Shown piece by piece: positions 1-5,945 of a stretch of 7,125 nt of DNA (its first letter is position 1; every line of letters begins with the position of its first letter). A program made the translations under genes and the position numbers. The notes under the pieces are model-generated. The model searched no databases. It worked only from the letters and a program-made list of their open reading frames with translations, and was not told the origin of the DNA. This DNA is from Candidatus Bathyarchaeota archaeon (lineage in GTDB: Archaea > Thermoproteota > Bathyarchaeia > 40CM-2-53-6 > FEN-987), in contig JALHTB010000164.1 of assembly GCA_022865625.1 (NCBI GenBank), positions 1-7,125 on the forward strand, in the 5' to 3' direction.

Positions 1-1
1 A

Positions 2-1180
2 ATCACTACACATTCAGAAGCTACCATAATCTCAAGCACCGGACCGACGAAGATTCACGACGTGAGACTTCGGATAGACATTCAGCGCAACCAACCTGAG
101 AAGATCAAAGAGATCACACATCCTAATCCGGACCGCTGGCATGGCACTATAGTGGAATTCTCAACCGAAGCGGACTACACAAGAGCAATGCCGAAGATCC
201 TTGACTATCTGAAAGAAACAGCGATTGTCGCACCATACGCGAATCTCACCTTCGTCGATCCGAGAGGAAGACTATACCGCTTCGAGCGTGCCACCGCTCA
301 GATGCCTGAACCTCCGAAAGAGACAACCCTTCATCCACACGGAGTCGATGTCGAGACGATGAAACGTGTCATCGATGTGACACAGGCCCGATCTCTTCAC
401 GCGTTCATGAAGCTGCATTTCCAACGAGTTGGAGACACGACTGCTCGGAGATTCCTTGAAAAGGCCGGCATACCAGGAAAGAAGAATCCAAAGAAGCTGA
501 CCAACGAGGAAATCGTCAGCCTCGCCAACTCGATGAAGAACTTTGAGGACTTCCTCCCGCCAGACTCAAGCTGTCTTTCACCACTCGGCGAAGAACTGCT
601 CAAGGCTGGAATCGAGAAGGAACTTTCGCCAGAGTACGTGGAGGTGTATCAGCGGAAGCCGTCTGCTTACTCGGGCTTTCCATTCATCGTCGAGGTTGGA
701 GCAGCATACGGTGGCCAGATCCCGAACACGGGAGGAATAGTGCTCTACAGATTCGCAAACAAGATCCCACTATTGTTTGATGAGGCGAGTGATGTCTCCT
801 ACAAGGTAGTCAACTCGCTGGTTGACTGGCGACATTACAAGGTCCTACCCGACATGCCCATTGCGGTGTTTGTTCATCTTTGTTCCACAAAGGTTCCTTA
901 CAAGACCGTGGGCAAGGAATTCATTGCTGACCGCCCCGATGTGGAAAGGGAGATGCTGAACGCTGTTCGAGAGGTCGCGAGACGCCTATCCGTCTTCCTC
1001 TCGCGGAAGCACACTATCGAACGGCAGAAGAAGCGACTGGATGTTTTTGAGAAGTTTCTACCCAAGCTAGCTTTGTTCTCGACCAAGCTTGCTGGAAAGC
1101 AGAAAGAACCTGACGTTAAACCGTTACTCAGAAGCGTGTTGAAGCATGAAGAAAGCGACGAAGAAGAAAGCGACAGCTGA
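2..1180 (+). CDS. top6B: DNA topoisomerase VI subunit B, C-terminal part (5' truncated by window edge)
   Basis: This is the ATPase/clamp subunit of the type IIB topoisomerase; it closes on ATP and drives duplex passage through the break made by subunit A. The frame is open to base 2, and the residues before the GTG at 62 (ending STGPTKIHD) continue the family pattern, so that GTG is an internal codon. About 392 of the usual 530 or so residues are present. Visible in order: the end of the GHKL ATPase domain (RWHGTIVEF), the linker PHGVD, the S13-like H2TH region (RVGDTTARRFLEKAG), then the transducer domain with RKPSAYSGFPFIVEVG, RFANKIPLLFDE and the lysine-rich switch loop HLCSTKVPYKTVGKE. 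The ATP-binding N-box lies left of the window. The C-terminus is acidic (EESDEEESDS) and overlaps the subunit A gene. Identification rests on long recognisable family motifs. Confidence 0.96.
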   Translation: MTTHSEATIISSTGPTKIHDVRLRIDIQRNQPEKIKEITHPNPDRWHGTIVEFSTEADYTRAMPKILDYLKETAIVAPYANLTFVDPRGRLYRFERATAQMPEPPKETTLHPHGVDVETMKRVIDVTQARSLHAFMKLHFQRVGDTTARRFLEKAGIPGKKNPKKLTNEEIVSLANSMKNFEDFLPPDSSCLSPLGEELLKAGIEKELSPEYVEVYQRKPSAYSGFPFIVEVGAAYGGQIPNTGGIVLYRFANKIPLLFDEASDVSYKVVNSLVDWRHYKVLPDMPIAVFVHLCSTKVPYKTVGKEFIADRPDVEREMLNAVREVARRLSVFLSRKHTIERQKKRLDVFEKFLPKLALFSTKLAGKQKEPDVKPLLRSVLKHEESDEEESDS

Positions 1181-2276
1181 GAAACGCGCGAAGAGGATCG
1201 GGCTTGTCAAGGAGAAGAAAGCCAAAGTCCTGACAGCCCTGACTGGGCTTGGAGAACAACTCTACAACCAGATGACACACAGGCAATTTCCTTGGATACA
1301 AATGCCCAATCGGTCTATCCACAACATACAGTATGACCAGAAACTGAGACAGTACATCCTCGGCAGCAAATCCGTCAAACGCAGCTCAAGAAACATCAAA
1401 CACATTAGACCGTTGACTCAGCTGGTCTGGACGGCCTCCTTCGTAGACGAGCTCAGAGGACAAGACAGGACGTCAACGCTCAGAGACGTATTCTATTCGG
1501 CTCAAGCCTACGAGATGAGCTTCACAGATCAGACTGAAAGCGACAACATCATCACAGACCTTGAGACTGTGATTGGGCATTCTCGAGAGGACTTCAACGT
1601 CTTCCCTGAAGAAAGATCGTCGATCTTCGGAAACCTAGTGATAGAATACACAGTGCCTGGCTACGAAGGAAAGAGACTGAACCTTTCCTCGCACCCTGAT
1701 GGAATGATGATAGGACCGGCGCTCACAAACGCTGAGTTCGCCGAATGCAAAGCCGACAAGGTAATAGTCATTGAGAAAGGCGGCCTCTTCACACGATTCG
1801 TAGAAGAGAAAGTTCACGACAAACACAAGGCCATCCTCGTACATACGGCAGGTCAGGCGCCCAGAGCGACACGATCACTCATTCGCCGCCTAAACCAAGA
1901 GTTGGATCTGCCCGTGTACATCTTCTGCGACGCTGACCCATGGGGAATGCACATCGCCATGGTCATAATCTCAGGATCAGCAAACGCGGCACATCTACGA
2001 GATCTCAATACGCCTGATGCGAAGTGGGCGGGGGTTTGGGCATCAGATATCGTAGATTACGATCTTCCAAGCGACAAGCTCACTGATCTTGACATAAAGA
2101 GACTCTACGAGTTCGGAAAGGACCCACGCTACGAAGGCAAGCTGTGGAAGAGAGAGATCGAGACGTTTCTGAAGATCAAGAAGAAGGCGGAGCAGGAAGC
2201 GTTCAGCCGTTACGGCCTAGCCTACATCGTAGACAAGTATCTTCCCGCCAAACTAAAGGAGATGGAGAAGTACTAA
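1146..2276 (+). CDS. top6A: DNA topoisomerase VI subunit A (Spo11-like DNA-cleaving subunit)
   Basis: This subunit cuts both DNA strands through a tyrosyl-DNA intermediate, acts as an A2B2 tetramer with Top6B, and is related to the meiotic protein Spo11. The 376 residues match the family length. The catalytic tyrosine is inferred as Y117 in TLRDVFYSA, where many relatives have YY and this one has FY. The Toprim metal site is visible as E210 (VIVIEKGGLF) and D262/D264 (YIFCDADPWG), with the conserved stretch GQAPRATRSLIRRLN between them. LNTPDAKWAGV and the C-terminal LAYIVDKYLP also fit. The N-terminus is strongly basic (MKKATKKKATAEKRAKR). The ATG at 1146 lies inside the top6B reading frame with no good ribosome binding site, so translation is probably coupled to subunit B. 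Confidence 0.97.
   Translation: MKKATKKKATAEKRAKRIGLVKEKKAKVLTALTGLGEQLYNQMTHRQFPWIQMPNRSIHNIQYDQKLRQYILGSKSVKRSSRNIKHIRPLTQLVWTASFVDELRGQDRTSTLRDVFYSAQAYEMSFTDQTESDNIITDLETVIGHSREDFNVFPEERSSIFGNLVIEYTVPGYEGKRLNLSSHPDGMMIGPALTNAEFAECKADKVIVIEKGGLFTRFVEEKVHDKHKAILVHTAGQAPRATRSLIRRLNQELDLPVYIFCDADPWGMHIAMVIISGSANAAHLRDLNTPDAKWAGVWASDIVDYDLPSDKLTDLDIKRLYEFGKDPRYEGKLWKREIETFLKIKKKAEQEAFSRYGLAYIVDKYLPAKLKEMEKY
1148..1174 (+). repeat. Short tandem repeat inside the top6B/top6A overlap
   Basis: The 12-base unit gaagaaagcgac occurs at 1148-1159 and again at 1163-1174, separated by gaa (period 15). The stretch is read in two frames. In the top6B frame it gives acidic EESDEEESD, and in the top6A frame it gives basic KKATKKKAT. 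The repeat is direct sequence observation; a slippage origin is an inference. Confidence 0.8.
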
Positions 2277-2311
2277 GACGCGTGAAAGCACCGTCTCAAG
2301 CACGAGGAACT

Positions 2312-2386
2312 CTAGGCGCTCTTCTGAGGCGGAGGCTTCTTCTCTTCCTTCTTCCTGGGTTTCTTGACCATCTTGAATTTGCCCAT
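2312..2386 (-). CDS. Small lysine/proline-rich protein, 24 residues
   Basis: This short reading frame starts MGKFKMVKKPRKKEE, continues KKPPPQ and ends in KSA. About a third of its residues are lysine, so it should be highly basic; it has no membrane segment or cysteine. Support is contextual. A near-consensus ribosome binding site (gggtggtgag) lies 7 bases before the ATG, and a TATA-like ctataaga sits at a distance giving a leader of about 14 bases. It converges on top6A, stopping 35 bases past the top6A stop. I do not recognise the family. A nucleic-acid-binding or ribosome-associated role would fit the composition but is a guess. It could also be a chance frame in a purine-rich strand. Confidence 0.5.
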   Translation of the reverse strand: MGKFKMVKKPRKKEEKKPPPQKSA

Positions 2387-2393
2387 CAGTCAT

Positions 2394-2403
2394 CTCACCA
2401 CCC
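2394..2403 (-). promoter_or_regulatory. Ribosome binding site of the 24-residue small gene
   Basis: The minus-strand sequence gggtggtgag includes GGTGGTGAG, which matches the archaeal consensus GGAGGTGAT except at two positions. It lies 7 bases before the ATG at 2386. This is one of the two best ribosome binding sites in the window in front of a likely gene, and it decides the start of the small ORF. Confidence 0.55.
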
Positions 2404-2420
2404 ACAGATCACGAAGAGGT

Positions 2421-2430
2421 ATCTTATAGC
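2421..2430 (-). promoter_or_regulatory. TATA-like box for the 24-residue small gene
   Basis: The minus strand reads gctataagat. The usual spacing of about 26 bases puts transcription start near 2400, just ahead of the ribosome binding site. The box is followed by a plausible leader and ORF, but no transcription data support it. Confidence 0.4.
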
Positions 2431-2527
2431 ATTGAGTCCATCTCGCTTCTCCACGCACAGGCAATGCCTCATCGAGCATCCGTAATGGTGAATCGAGGAG
2501 ACCTTGAGCAGGCACGAGCAGGGCCTA

Positions 2528-2998
2528 TCAGATCTCGGCCAGAACTTTCTTTATCGCGTCGTAGTCAGGCTGCTTTCCTGGATCGTCGGAGACCCATCTG
2601 TAGCGTACAATGCCATCGTCGTCTAATACGAATACAGATCGCTTTGCAGCAGTATAGCCTGCCAATCCTGCAAAGTTGTCATGGAAGACATTGTATTTCC
2701 TCACAGTCTCTCTTGTGTAATCGCTCAGGATTGGAAATTGCAGCTTGTTTGCTTCAGCAAAAGCCTTGTTTGTGAACGGGTCGTTGACGCTTATGCCAAC
2801 GACTTGTGCGTTCAAACTGTTGAGTGCCTGAATGGAATCCCTAAAGGTGCACATCTCTTTCGTGCAGACACTCGTAAATGCGCCCGGAAAGAACGCCAAA
2901 ACGATCTTCTTTCCCAGGAAATCCTTCAAAGCGCGCTGTTTCCTGTCTTGGTCCGGCAGCGAGAAATCCGGAGGTTCTCTTCCTTCTTCAACCGACAA
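2528..2998 (-). CDS. Peroxiredoxin (AhpE/BCP-like thiol peroxidase)
   Basis: This is a cytoplasmic thioredoxin-fold peroxidase that reduces hydrogen peroxide and organic hydroperoxides. The 156 residues match the single-domain family length. The N-terminal signature PPDFSLPDQD is followed by the active-site loop FFPGAFTSVCTKEMCTF with peroxidatic C45. A second cysteine, C50, stands where BCP proteins carry a resolving cysteine. R120 (AAKRSVFVLDDDG) is the likely conserved active-site arginine. The PGAFT form leans to the AhpE side and the CTKEMC spacing to the BCP side, so the subfamily is uncertain. The TTG at 2998 gives MSVEEGREPPDF, which agrees with usual N-termini, although its ribosome binding site is weak. 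The frame stays open further upstream without a better start. Confidence 0.93.
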   Translation of the reverse strand: MSVEEGREPPDFSLPDQDRKQRALKDFLGKKIVLAFFPGAFTSVCTKEMCTFRDSIQALNSLNAQVVGISVNDPFTNKAFAEANKLQFPILSDYTRETVRKYNVFHDNFAGLAGYTAAKRSVFVLDDDGIVRYRWVSDDPGKQPDYDAIKKVLAEI

Positions 2999-3045
2999 TT
3001 CCGACCAATCCTTCCTCAGCTGGCGAGTTAGCGGAGGTAGAGTAA

Positions 3046-3204
3046 ATGATTGCCTCTTTACATGCGTTGGGTAGCGGAGACAGTGGCGGAACTGGGAACT
3101 GTATGAAAGTTAAGGATGCGGTGACGTGGGCTGTGTCAAATGCTCAGTTCGGTTTCAGTAGGTGCGATATTTTGTCAATTTCGAGACTGCGTTCTCACAC
3201 GTGA
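3046..3204 (+). CDS. Candidate small ORF with strong ribosome binding site, 52 residues
   Basis: A perfect ggaggt at 3033-3038 lies 7 bases before the ATG at 3046, which opens a 52-codon frame beginning MIASLHALGSGDSGGTG and ending ISRLRSHT. It contains two cysteines, no clear membrane segment and no domain I recognise. It lies between the divergent peroxiredoxin start and the 3' end of the caspase-like gene, which it overlaps by 50 bases on the opposite strand. Codon choice (TTA, TTG, many T-ending codons) differs from the neighbouring real genes, and no TATA box is evident upstream. It is recorded because of the binding site and could easily be chance. Confidence 0.22.
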   Translation: MIASLHALGSGDSGGTGNCMKVKDAVTWAVSNAQFGFSRCDILSISRLRSHT

Positions 3205-4063
3205 ATACCGGAGTCGTCAACGATGAAGCTCTGAAGAGTCCACTCGGATGCAACTCTGGGAATGTCAGATTACCTTTCTCTTCGGGGTAGTAGGCGAGTG
3301 GGCTTTTGCTCTCAGGGTCAGGACCGACGCGATCGATCGTCCTATCGACAGAATCTCGAATGCTCAACTTGTCCAAGAGTATCGCCTCCAGTAACACGAG
3401 CGTCGCCCTGTCTGTGTGCTCAAGGCCAACCAGTCCTTTCCACCCTATGATCACTGATGCGCCTCGGTCAATGAAGGCCTGAGGCAGGTCTGTGCTGAAG
3501 AGCCCATAGCAACCCATCAAGACGATTACGGTGCCGGGGTAGTCTGTGATGCTCCGTTCCCTGATGAACTTCGGTGTAACCGCGAAGACGACCGTGTCAT
3601 TTCGGTCGTATGCTCGACCCATACCAACCAAGTCAGCCAGCTGCTCCTGCTGATGACTGAGCTCATTGTAAGGCTCTGACGTATACAGCCCAACAGGATT
3701 ACCTTCCATCTTCTGGTTCACGCCTCCATGAACCCTGAAAAGTATCAACCTGTACCCCGCATCAGGCAACCAAGCGTACAGGCCCACAGTCACGTTCTCA
3801 GGTCCGTAGATGTCCACATTGAGGCCGGCCTGACGCATGATATCTTCAGCCGGCTTCGTGAACTCTCGGTTCGGATAGAGCATACTGAGTTGATCCACGA
3901 TGGCAGCCTTCATTCCAGGTGTCTGAGACCCGGTCTGTTGTGGCGCGATCAAGGAGTATACTACGAACGCGAAGATGATCACAACTACCAAGAGCGCAGC
4001 GAGTGTGCTAAGGTTGGATTTCCGCTTGGGTTTCTTGGCGCTTCTGCTTCCGCTTGCTTTCAA
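3155..4063 (-). CDS. Membrane-anchored caspase-like (clan CD) protein of unknown function
   Basis: This 302-residue protein has a lysine/arginine-rich N-terminus (about residues 1-17), one hydrophobic segment (19-40, LAALLVVVIIFAFVVYSLIA), and then a soluble domain. The positive-inside rule places that domain outside the cell, tethered. The domain has the arrangement of clan CD cysteine peptidases: strand then histidine-glycine (LILFRVHGG, H112) and strand then cysteine (VIVLMGCYG, C185), followed by GASVIIGWKG and HTDRA. I recall similar unannotated archaeal proteins with IVDQLS, MGC-G and HTDRAT motifs, so it is probably a real family. Peptidase activity is an inference. The start is TTG at 4063: an in-frame TGA lies three codons upstream, and a ggatga element stands 6 bases before it. 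The gene diverges from the dehydrogenase. Confidence 0.85.
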   Translation of the reverse strand: MKASGSRSAKKPKRKSNLSTLAALLVVVIIFAFVVYSLIAPQQTGSQTPGMKAAIVDQLSMLYPNREFTKPAEDIMRQAGLNVDIYGPENVTVGLYAWLPDAGYRLILFRVHGGVNQKMEGNPVGLYTSEPYNELSHQQEQLADLVGMGRAYDRNDTVVFAVTPKFIRERSITDYPGTVIVLMGCYGLFSTDLPQAFIDRGASVIIGWKGLVGLEHTDRATLVLLEAILLDKLSIRDSVDRTIDRVGPDPESKSPLAYYPEEKGNLTFPELHPSGLFRASSLTTPVFTCENAVSKLTKYRTY

Positions 4064-4138
4064 TATCTGTCATCCAGCTGAGCAACTGAAGGTGCACGAC
4101 TTCTGATCTATGCAGACCTATGAGGTTTCGCGAGGCTG

Positions 4139-4146
4139 ATATAAGA
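4139..4146. promoter_or_regulatory. TATA-like element in the divergent promoter region
   Basis: The element atataaga reads as a TATA box on the plus strand and as tcttatat on the minus strand. It sits between the divergent caspase-like and dehydrogenase genes. Rightward use would start transcription near 4168 and leftward use near 4116. A rightward start there would exclude the ATG at 4120 as the dehydrogenase start. Which direction is used, if either, cannot be told from the sequence. Confidence 0.3.
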
Positions 4147-4278
4147 TTAGACACAGCGCGATTCATTCCAAGGGGCAGGGTCGAGCGAGTTTTCGAACCA
4201 GCCGCACCTTCAGCTCTGCAACAACAGGTAAATGCTAGCGAGGCCGGAGCAATGAGCTGGCTCGAGTGGCGACATTCA

Positions 4279-5307
4279 GTGAAGGCAGTTGTCTTTCATG
4301 AGCATGGAGGAATCGACAAACTCCGATACGAGGAGAGGCCGGATCCAGTCGTCAAAGAGAATGAGGTTCTGATCCGGGTCCAAGCTTGCGCCCTCAATCA
4401 TCTTGACCTGTGGGGACGCAGGGGCTTGCCTGGGATTCAGATTCCGCTTCCTCACATCTCTGGAAACGACATCTGTGGAGAAGTCAAGAGCGTGGGCAAG
4501 CTTGTGTCCAAGGCTCGCCCCGGCGATGCTGTGATAGTGTCTCCGGGCTTGAGTTGTGGCATGTGCGAGCATTGCCTATCCGGACGCGACAGCATGTGCC
4601 GCTCCTACAAGATCATCGGATACCTCGTGGACGGCGGGTATGCCGAACTGGTCAGCGTTCCAGAAGTGAACCTCATTCCGAAACCAGAATGGCTGAAACC
4701 TGAGGAAGCCGCAGCCGTTCCATTGGTCTTCATGACAGCTTGGCACATGCTCGTTACACGAGCAGGAGTCACGCCCGGGGAAGTTGTGCTTGTTCTTGGA
4801 GCGGGTAGCGGCGTTGGGAGCGCAGCGATCCAGATAGCTAAGCTCTGGGGAGCCCGAGTGATTGCGACTGCTGGGAGCGAAGACAAACTGGAACATGCAA
4901 AGGCACTAGGGGCAGACGAGACCATCAACCACAATCAGCAGGATATCGCAGAGGAAGCGAGAAAACTGACCGGGAAACGCGGCGTAGACATCGTCTTCGA
5001 ACACGTGGGTTCCGCGACTTGGGAGAAGAGCATCAAAGCACTGGCAGTCGGCGGCAGGCTTGTCACATGCGGAGCCACAACCGGCTACGCTGGACAGACC
5101 GACATCCGGTTCCTCTACAGCAAGCAGCTCTCGATCCTAGGCTCATACATGGCAAGCAAAGGAGAACTTTTGAGAGTAGTCGAACTCGTGAGGCAACGAC
5201 GACTCAAACCGGTGGTCGACAAGGTGTACCCGCTGGCCGACGCGGCTAAAGCCCAAGAGAGAATGGAGAAGAGAGAGCATTTCGGAAAAATCGTCCTGCG
5301 ACCATAG
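4279..5307 (+). CDS. Medium-chain dehydrogenase/reductase (zinc-binding alcohol dehydrogenase / quinone reductase type)
   Basis: This is a cytoplasmic NAD(P)H-dependent oxidoreductase; its substrate cannot be read from sequence. Numbering from the GTG at 4279 (342 residues), the GroES-like domain begins KAVVFHEHGG, with ACALNHLDLWGRRGLPG around C37. The structural zinc loop is intact with C93, C96, C99 and C107 (CGMCEHCLSGRDSMC). The Rossmann nucleotide site is GAGSGVG at 174-180. The usual catalytic-zinc GHE motif reads GND (62-64), so the catalytic zinc is probably altered or absent. I chose GTG because family members begin with MKAVV. An ATG at 4252 preceded by gagg, or one at 4120, would add 9 or 53 residues that look unlike the family. 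The acetyltransferase gene follows after 36 bases. Confidence 0.93.
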   Translation: MKAVVFHEHGGIDKLRYEERPDPVVKENEVLIRVQACALNHLDLWGRRGLPGIQIPLPHISGNDICGEVKSVGKLVSKARPGDAVIVSPGLSCGMCEHCLSGRDSMCRSYKIIGYLVDGGYAELVSVPEVNLIPKPEWLKPEEAAAVPLVFMTAWHMLVTRAGVTPGEVVLVLGAGSGVGSAAIQIAKLWGARVIATAGSEDKLEHAKALGADETINHNQQDIAEEARKLTGKRGVDIVFEHVGSATWEKSIKALAVGGRLVTCGATTGYAGQTDIRFLYSKQLSILGSYMASKGELLRVVELVRQRRLKPVVDKVYPLADAAKAQERMEKREHFGKIVLRP

Positions 5308-5331
5308 ATTATCCCTCGAGCCCTGAGGGTC

Positions 5332-5337
5332 GGAGGT
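5332..5337 (+). promoter_or_regulatory. Ribosome binding site fixing the TTG start of the acetyltransferase
   Basis: A perfect ggaggt stands 6 bases before the TTG at 5344. It is preceded by a small ccctc/gaggg hairpin (5313-5317 with 5325-5329) in the gap after the dehydrogenase stop. The site is the main reason for accepting a TTG start. Confidence 0.75.
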
Positions 5338-5343
5338 CTCTGA

Positions 5344-5877
5344 TTGAGCGCCAGGTCTAACGACAGACTTCCGCACACAGTAGCATTGAAGGACGGGTCA
5401 AAGGTTCTGATTCGAAGGGCTGGACCGGAGGACTTCAAGATGCTTTTTCGCATGTTCAGTGCGCTCTCGGATGACACGATGTTCCGTCGATTCCTAAGGT
5501 CTCAAAAGAACCTCACTCGAGAAGATGCGGAAGAGATGCTTCGATTGGACGATGCAGATGTCACATCATTGGTAGCGACTGTGAAGGATCATGAAGAGCA
5601 AGCGGTTGGCGAAGCTCGATATGTGACAGACTCGACAGGAAAGATGGCGGAAGCAGCTGTTGTCGTGTCTGATGAATGGCAGAATCATGGACTCGGATCG
5701 GCTCTGTTCACGCATCTTGTGGCTGAGGCAAAGAGGAAGAGACTGTCAAAGATATTTGCGTACTTCGATGTGGAAAACAAGTCGATAATTCATCTGGGCC
5801 AGAAGTTCGGTTTCAGCCTTGCCTCGAAAGACCGAGGAACCGACTATTCGGTAATGAAAGCTGAAATCATCCTCTGA
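5344..5877 (+). CDS. GNAT-family N-acetyltransferase, PatZ-like
   Basis: It transfers acetyl from acetyl-CoA to an amine. The 177 residues form a single GNAT domain. The N-terminal stretch (LKDGSKVLIRRAGPEDF, then LSDDTMFRRFL) resembles the acetyltransferase part of Pat/PatZ protein lysine acetyltransferases, where the acceptor is a protein such as acetyl-CoA synthetase. The acetyl-CoA loop is Q113-N-H-G116-L-G118 within SDEWQNHGLGSALFTHL, and motif B is around VENKSIIHLGQKFGF (143-157). It lacks the large CoA-ligase-like part of bacterial PatZ and so resembles the short archaeal forms. The start is TTG with a perfect ribosome binding site. It probably shares a transcript with the upstream dehydrogenase. 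The GNAT assignment is firm; protein-lysine specificity is an inference. Confidence 0.92.
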   Translation: MSARSNDRLPHTVALKDGSKVLIRRAGPEDFKMLFRMFSALSDDTMFRRFLRSQKNLTREDAEEMLRLDDADVTSLVATVKDHEEQAVGEARYVTDSTGKMAEAAVVVSDEWQNHGLGSALFTHLVAEAKRKRLSKIFAYFDVENKSIIHLGQKFGFSLASKDRGTDYSVMKAEIIL

Positions 5878-5878
5878 T

Positions 5879-5930
5879 GTTGCTGCGTGCGGCAACTGGG
5901 AGCGTAGTGTCGTACTTCGGTTCTTCCTTT
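5879..5930 (+). terminator. Possible terminator after the acetyltransferase gene
   Basis: Directly after the stop codon, 5879-5885 and 5890-5896 can pair in a 7-bp stem with one T-G pair and a 4-base loop. A pyrimidine/T-rich stretch (ttcttccttt) follows at 5921-5930. Archaeal termination relies mainly on T-rich tracts, so the latter may matter more. The two converging genes are only 68 bases apart here. Confidence 0.28.
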
Positions 5931-5945
5931 CAGGGTCGTCGGCTC

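Noticed and set aside
62..64. GTG at 62 as the start of topoisomerase VI subunit B
   Set aside because: The frame is open to the window edge and the upstream residues continue the conserved GHKL-domain sequence, so the gene is truncated by the window and does not begin here.
2337..2370. Pyrimidine-rich tract after top6A as a dedicated terminator
   Set aside because: It is largely the complement of lysine codons of the small gene. It may still help terminate top6A, but the sequence alone cannot separate the two explanations.
2390..2479. 29-residue minus-strand frame ending just before the 24-residue gene
   Set aside because: It has no ribosome binding site and runs through the TATA box assigned to the small gene.
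2144..2485. 113-residue plus-strand frame overlapping the end of top6A
   Set aside because: It is an out-of-frame shadow of the conserved top6A C-terminus and then crosses the small lysine-rich gene in antisense; its composition is implausible.
4190..4200. ttttcgaacc as a possible tRNA T-loop
   Set aside because: Neither strand gives pairing T-arm, anticodon or acceptor stems around it.
4086..4213. 10-bp inverted repeat ctgaaggtgc (4086-4095) and gcaccttcag (4204-4213) in the divergent promoter region
   Set aside because: Many 10-bp inverted matches are expected by chance in 7 kb, and the 108-base spacing is not typical of a regulator site or terminator.
4276..4934. Minus-strand frames of about 100 residues opposite the dehydrogenase
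   Set aside because: They are antisense shadows of a well-conserved gene, and no promoter or binding site supports them.
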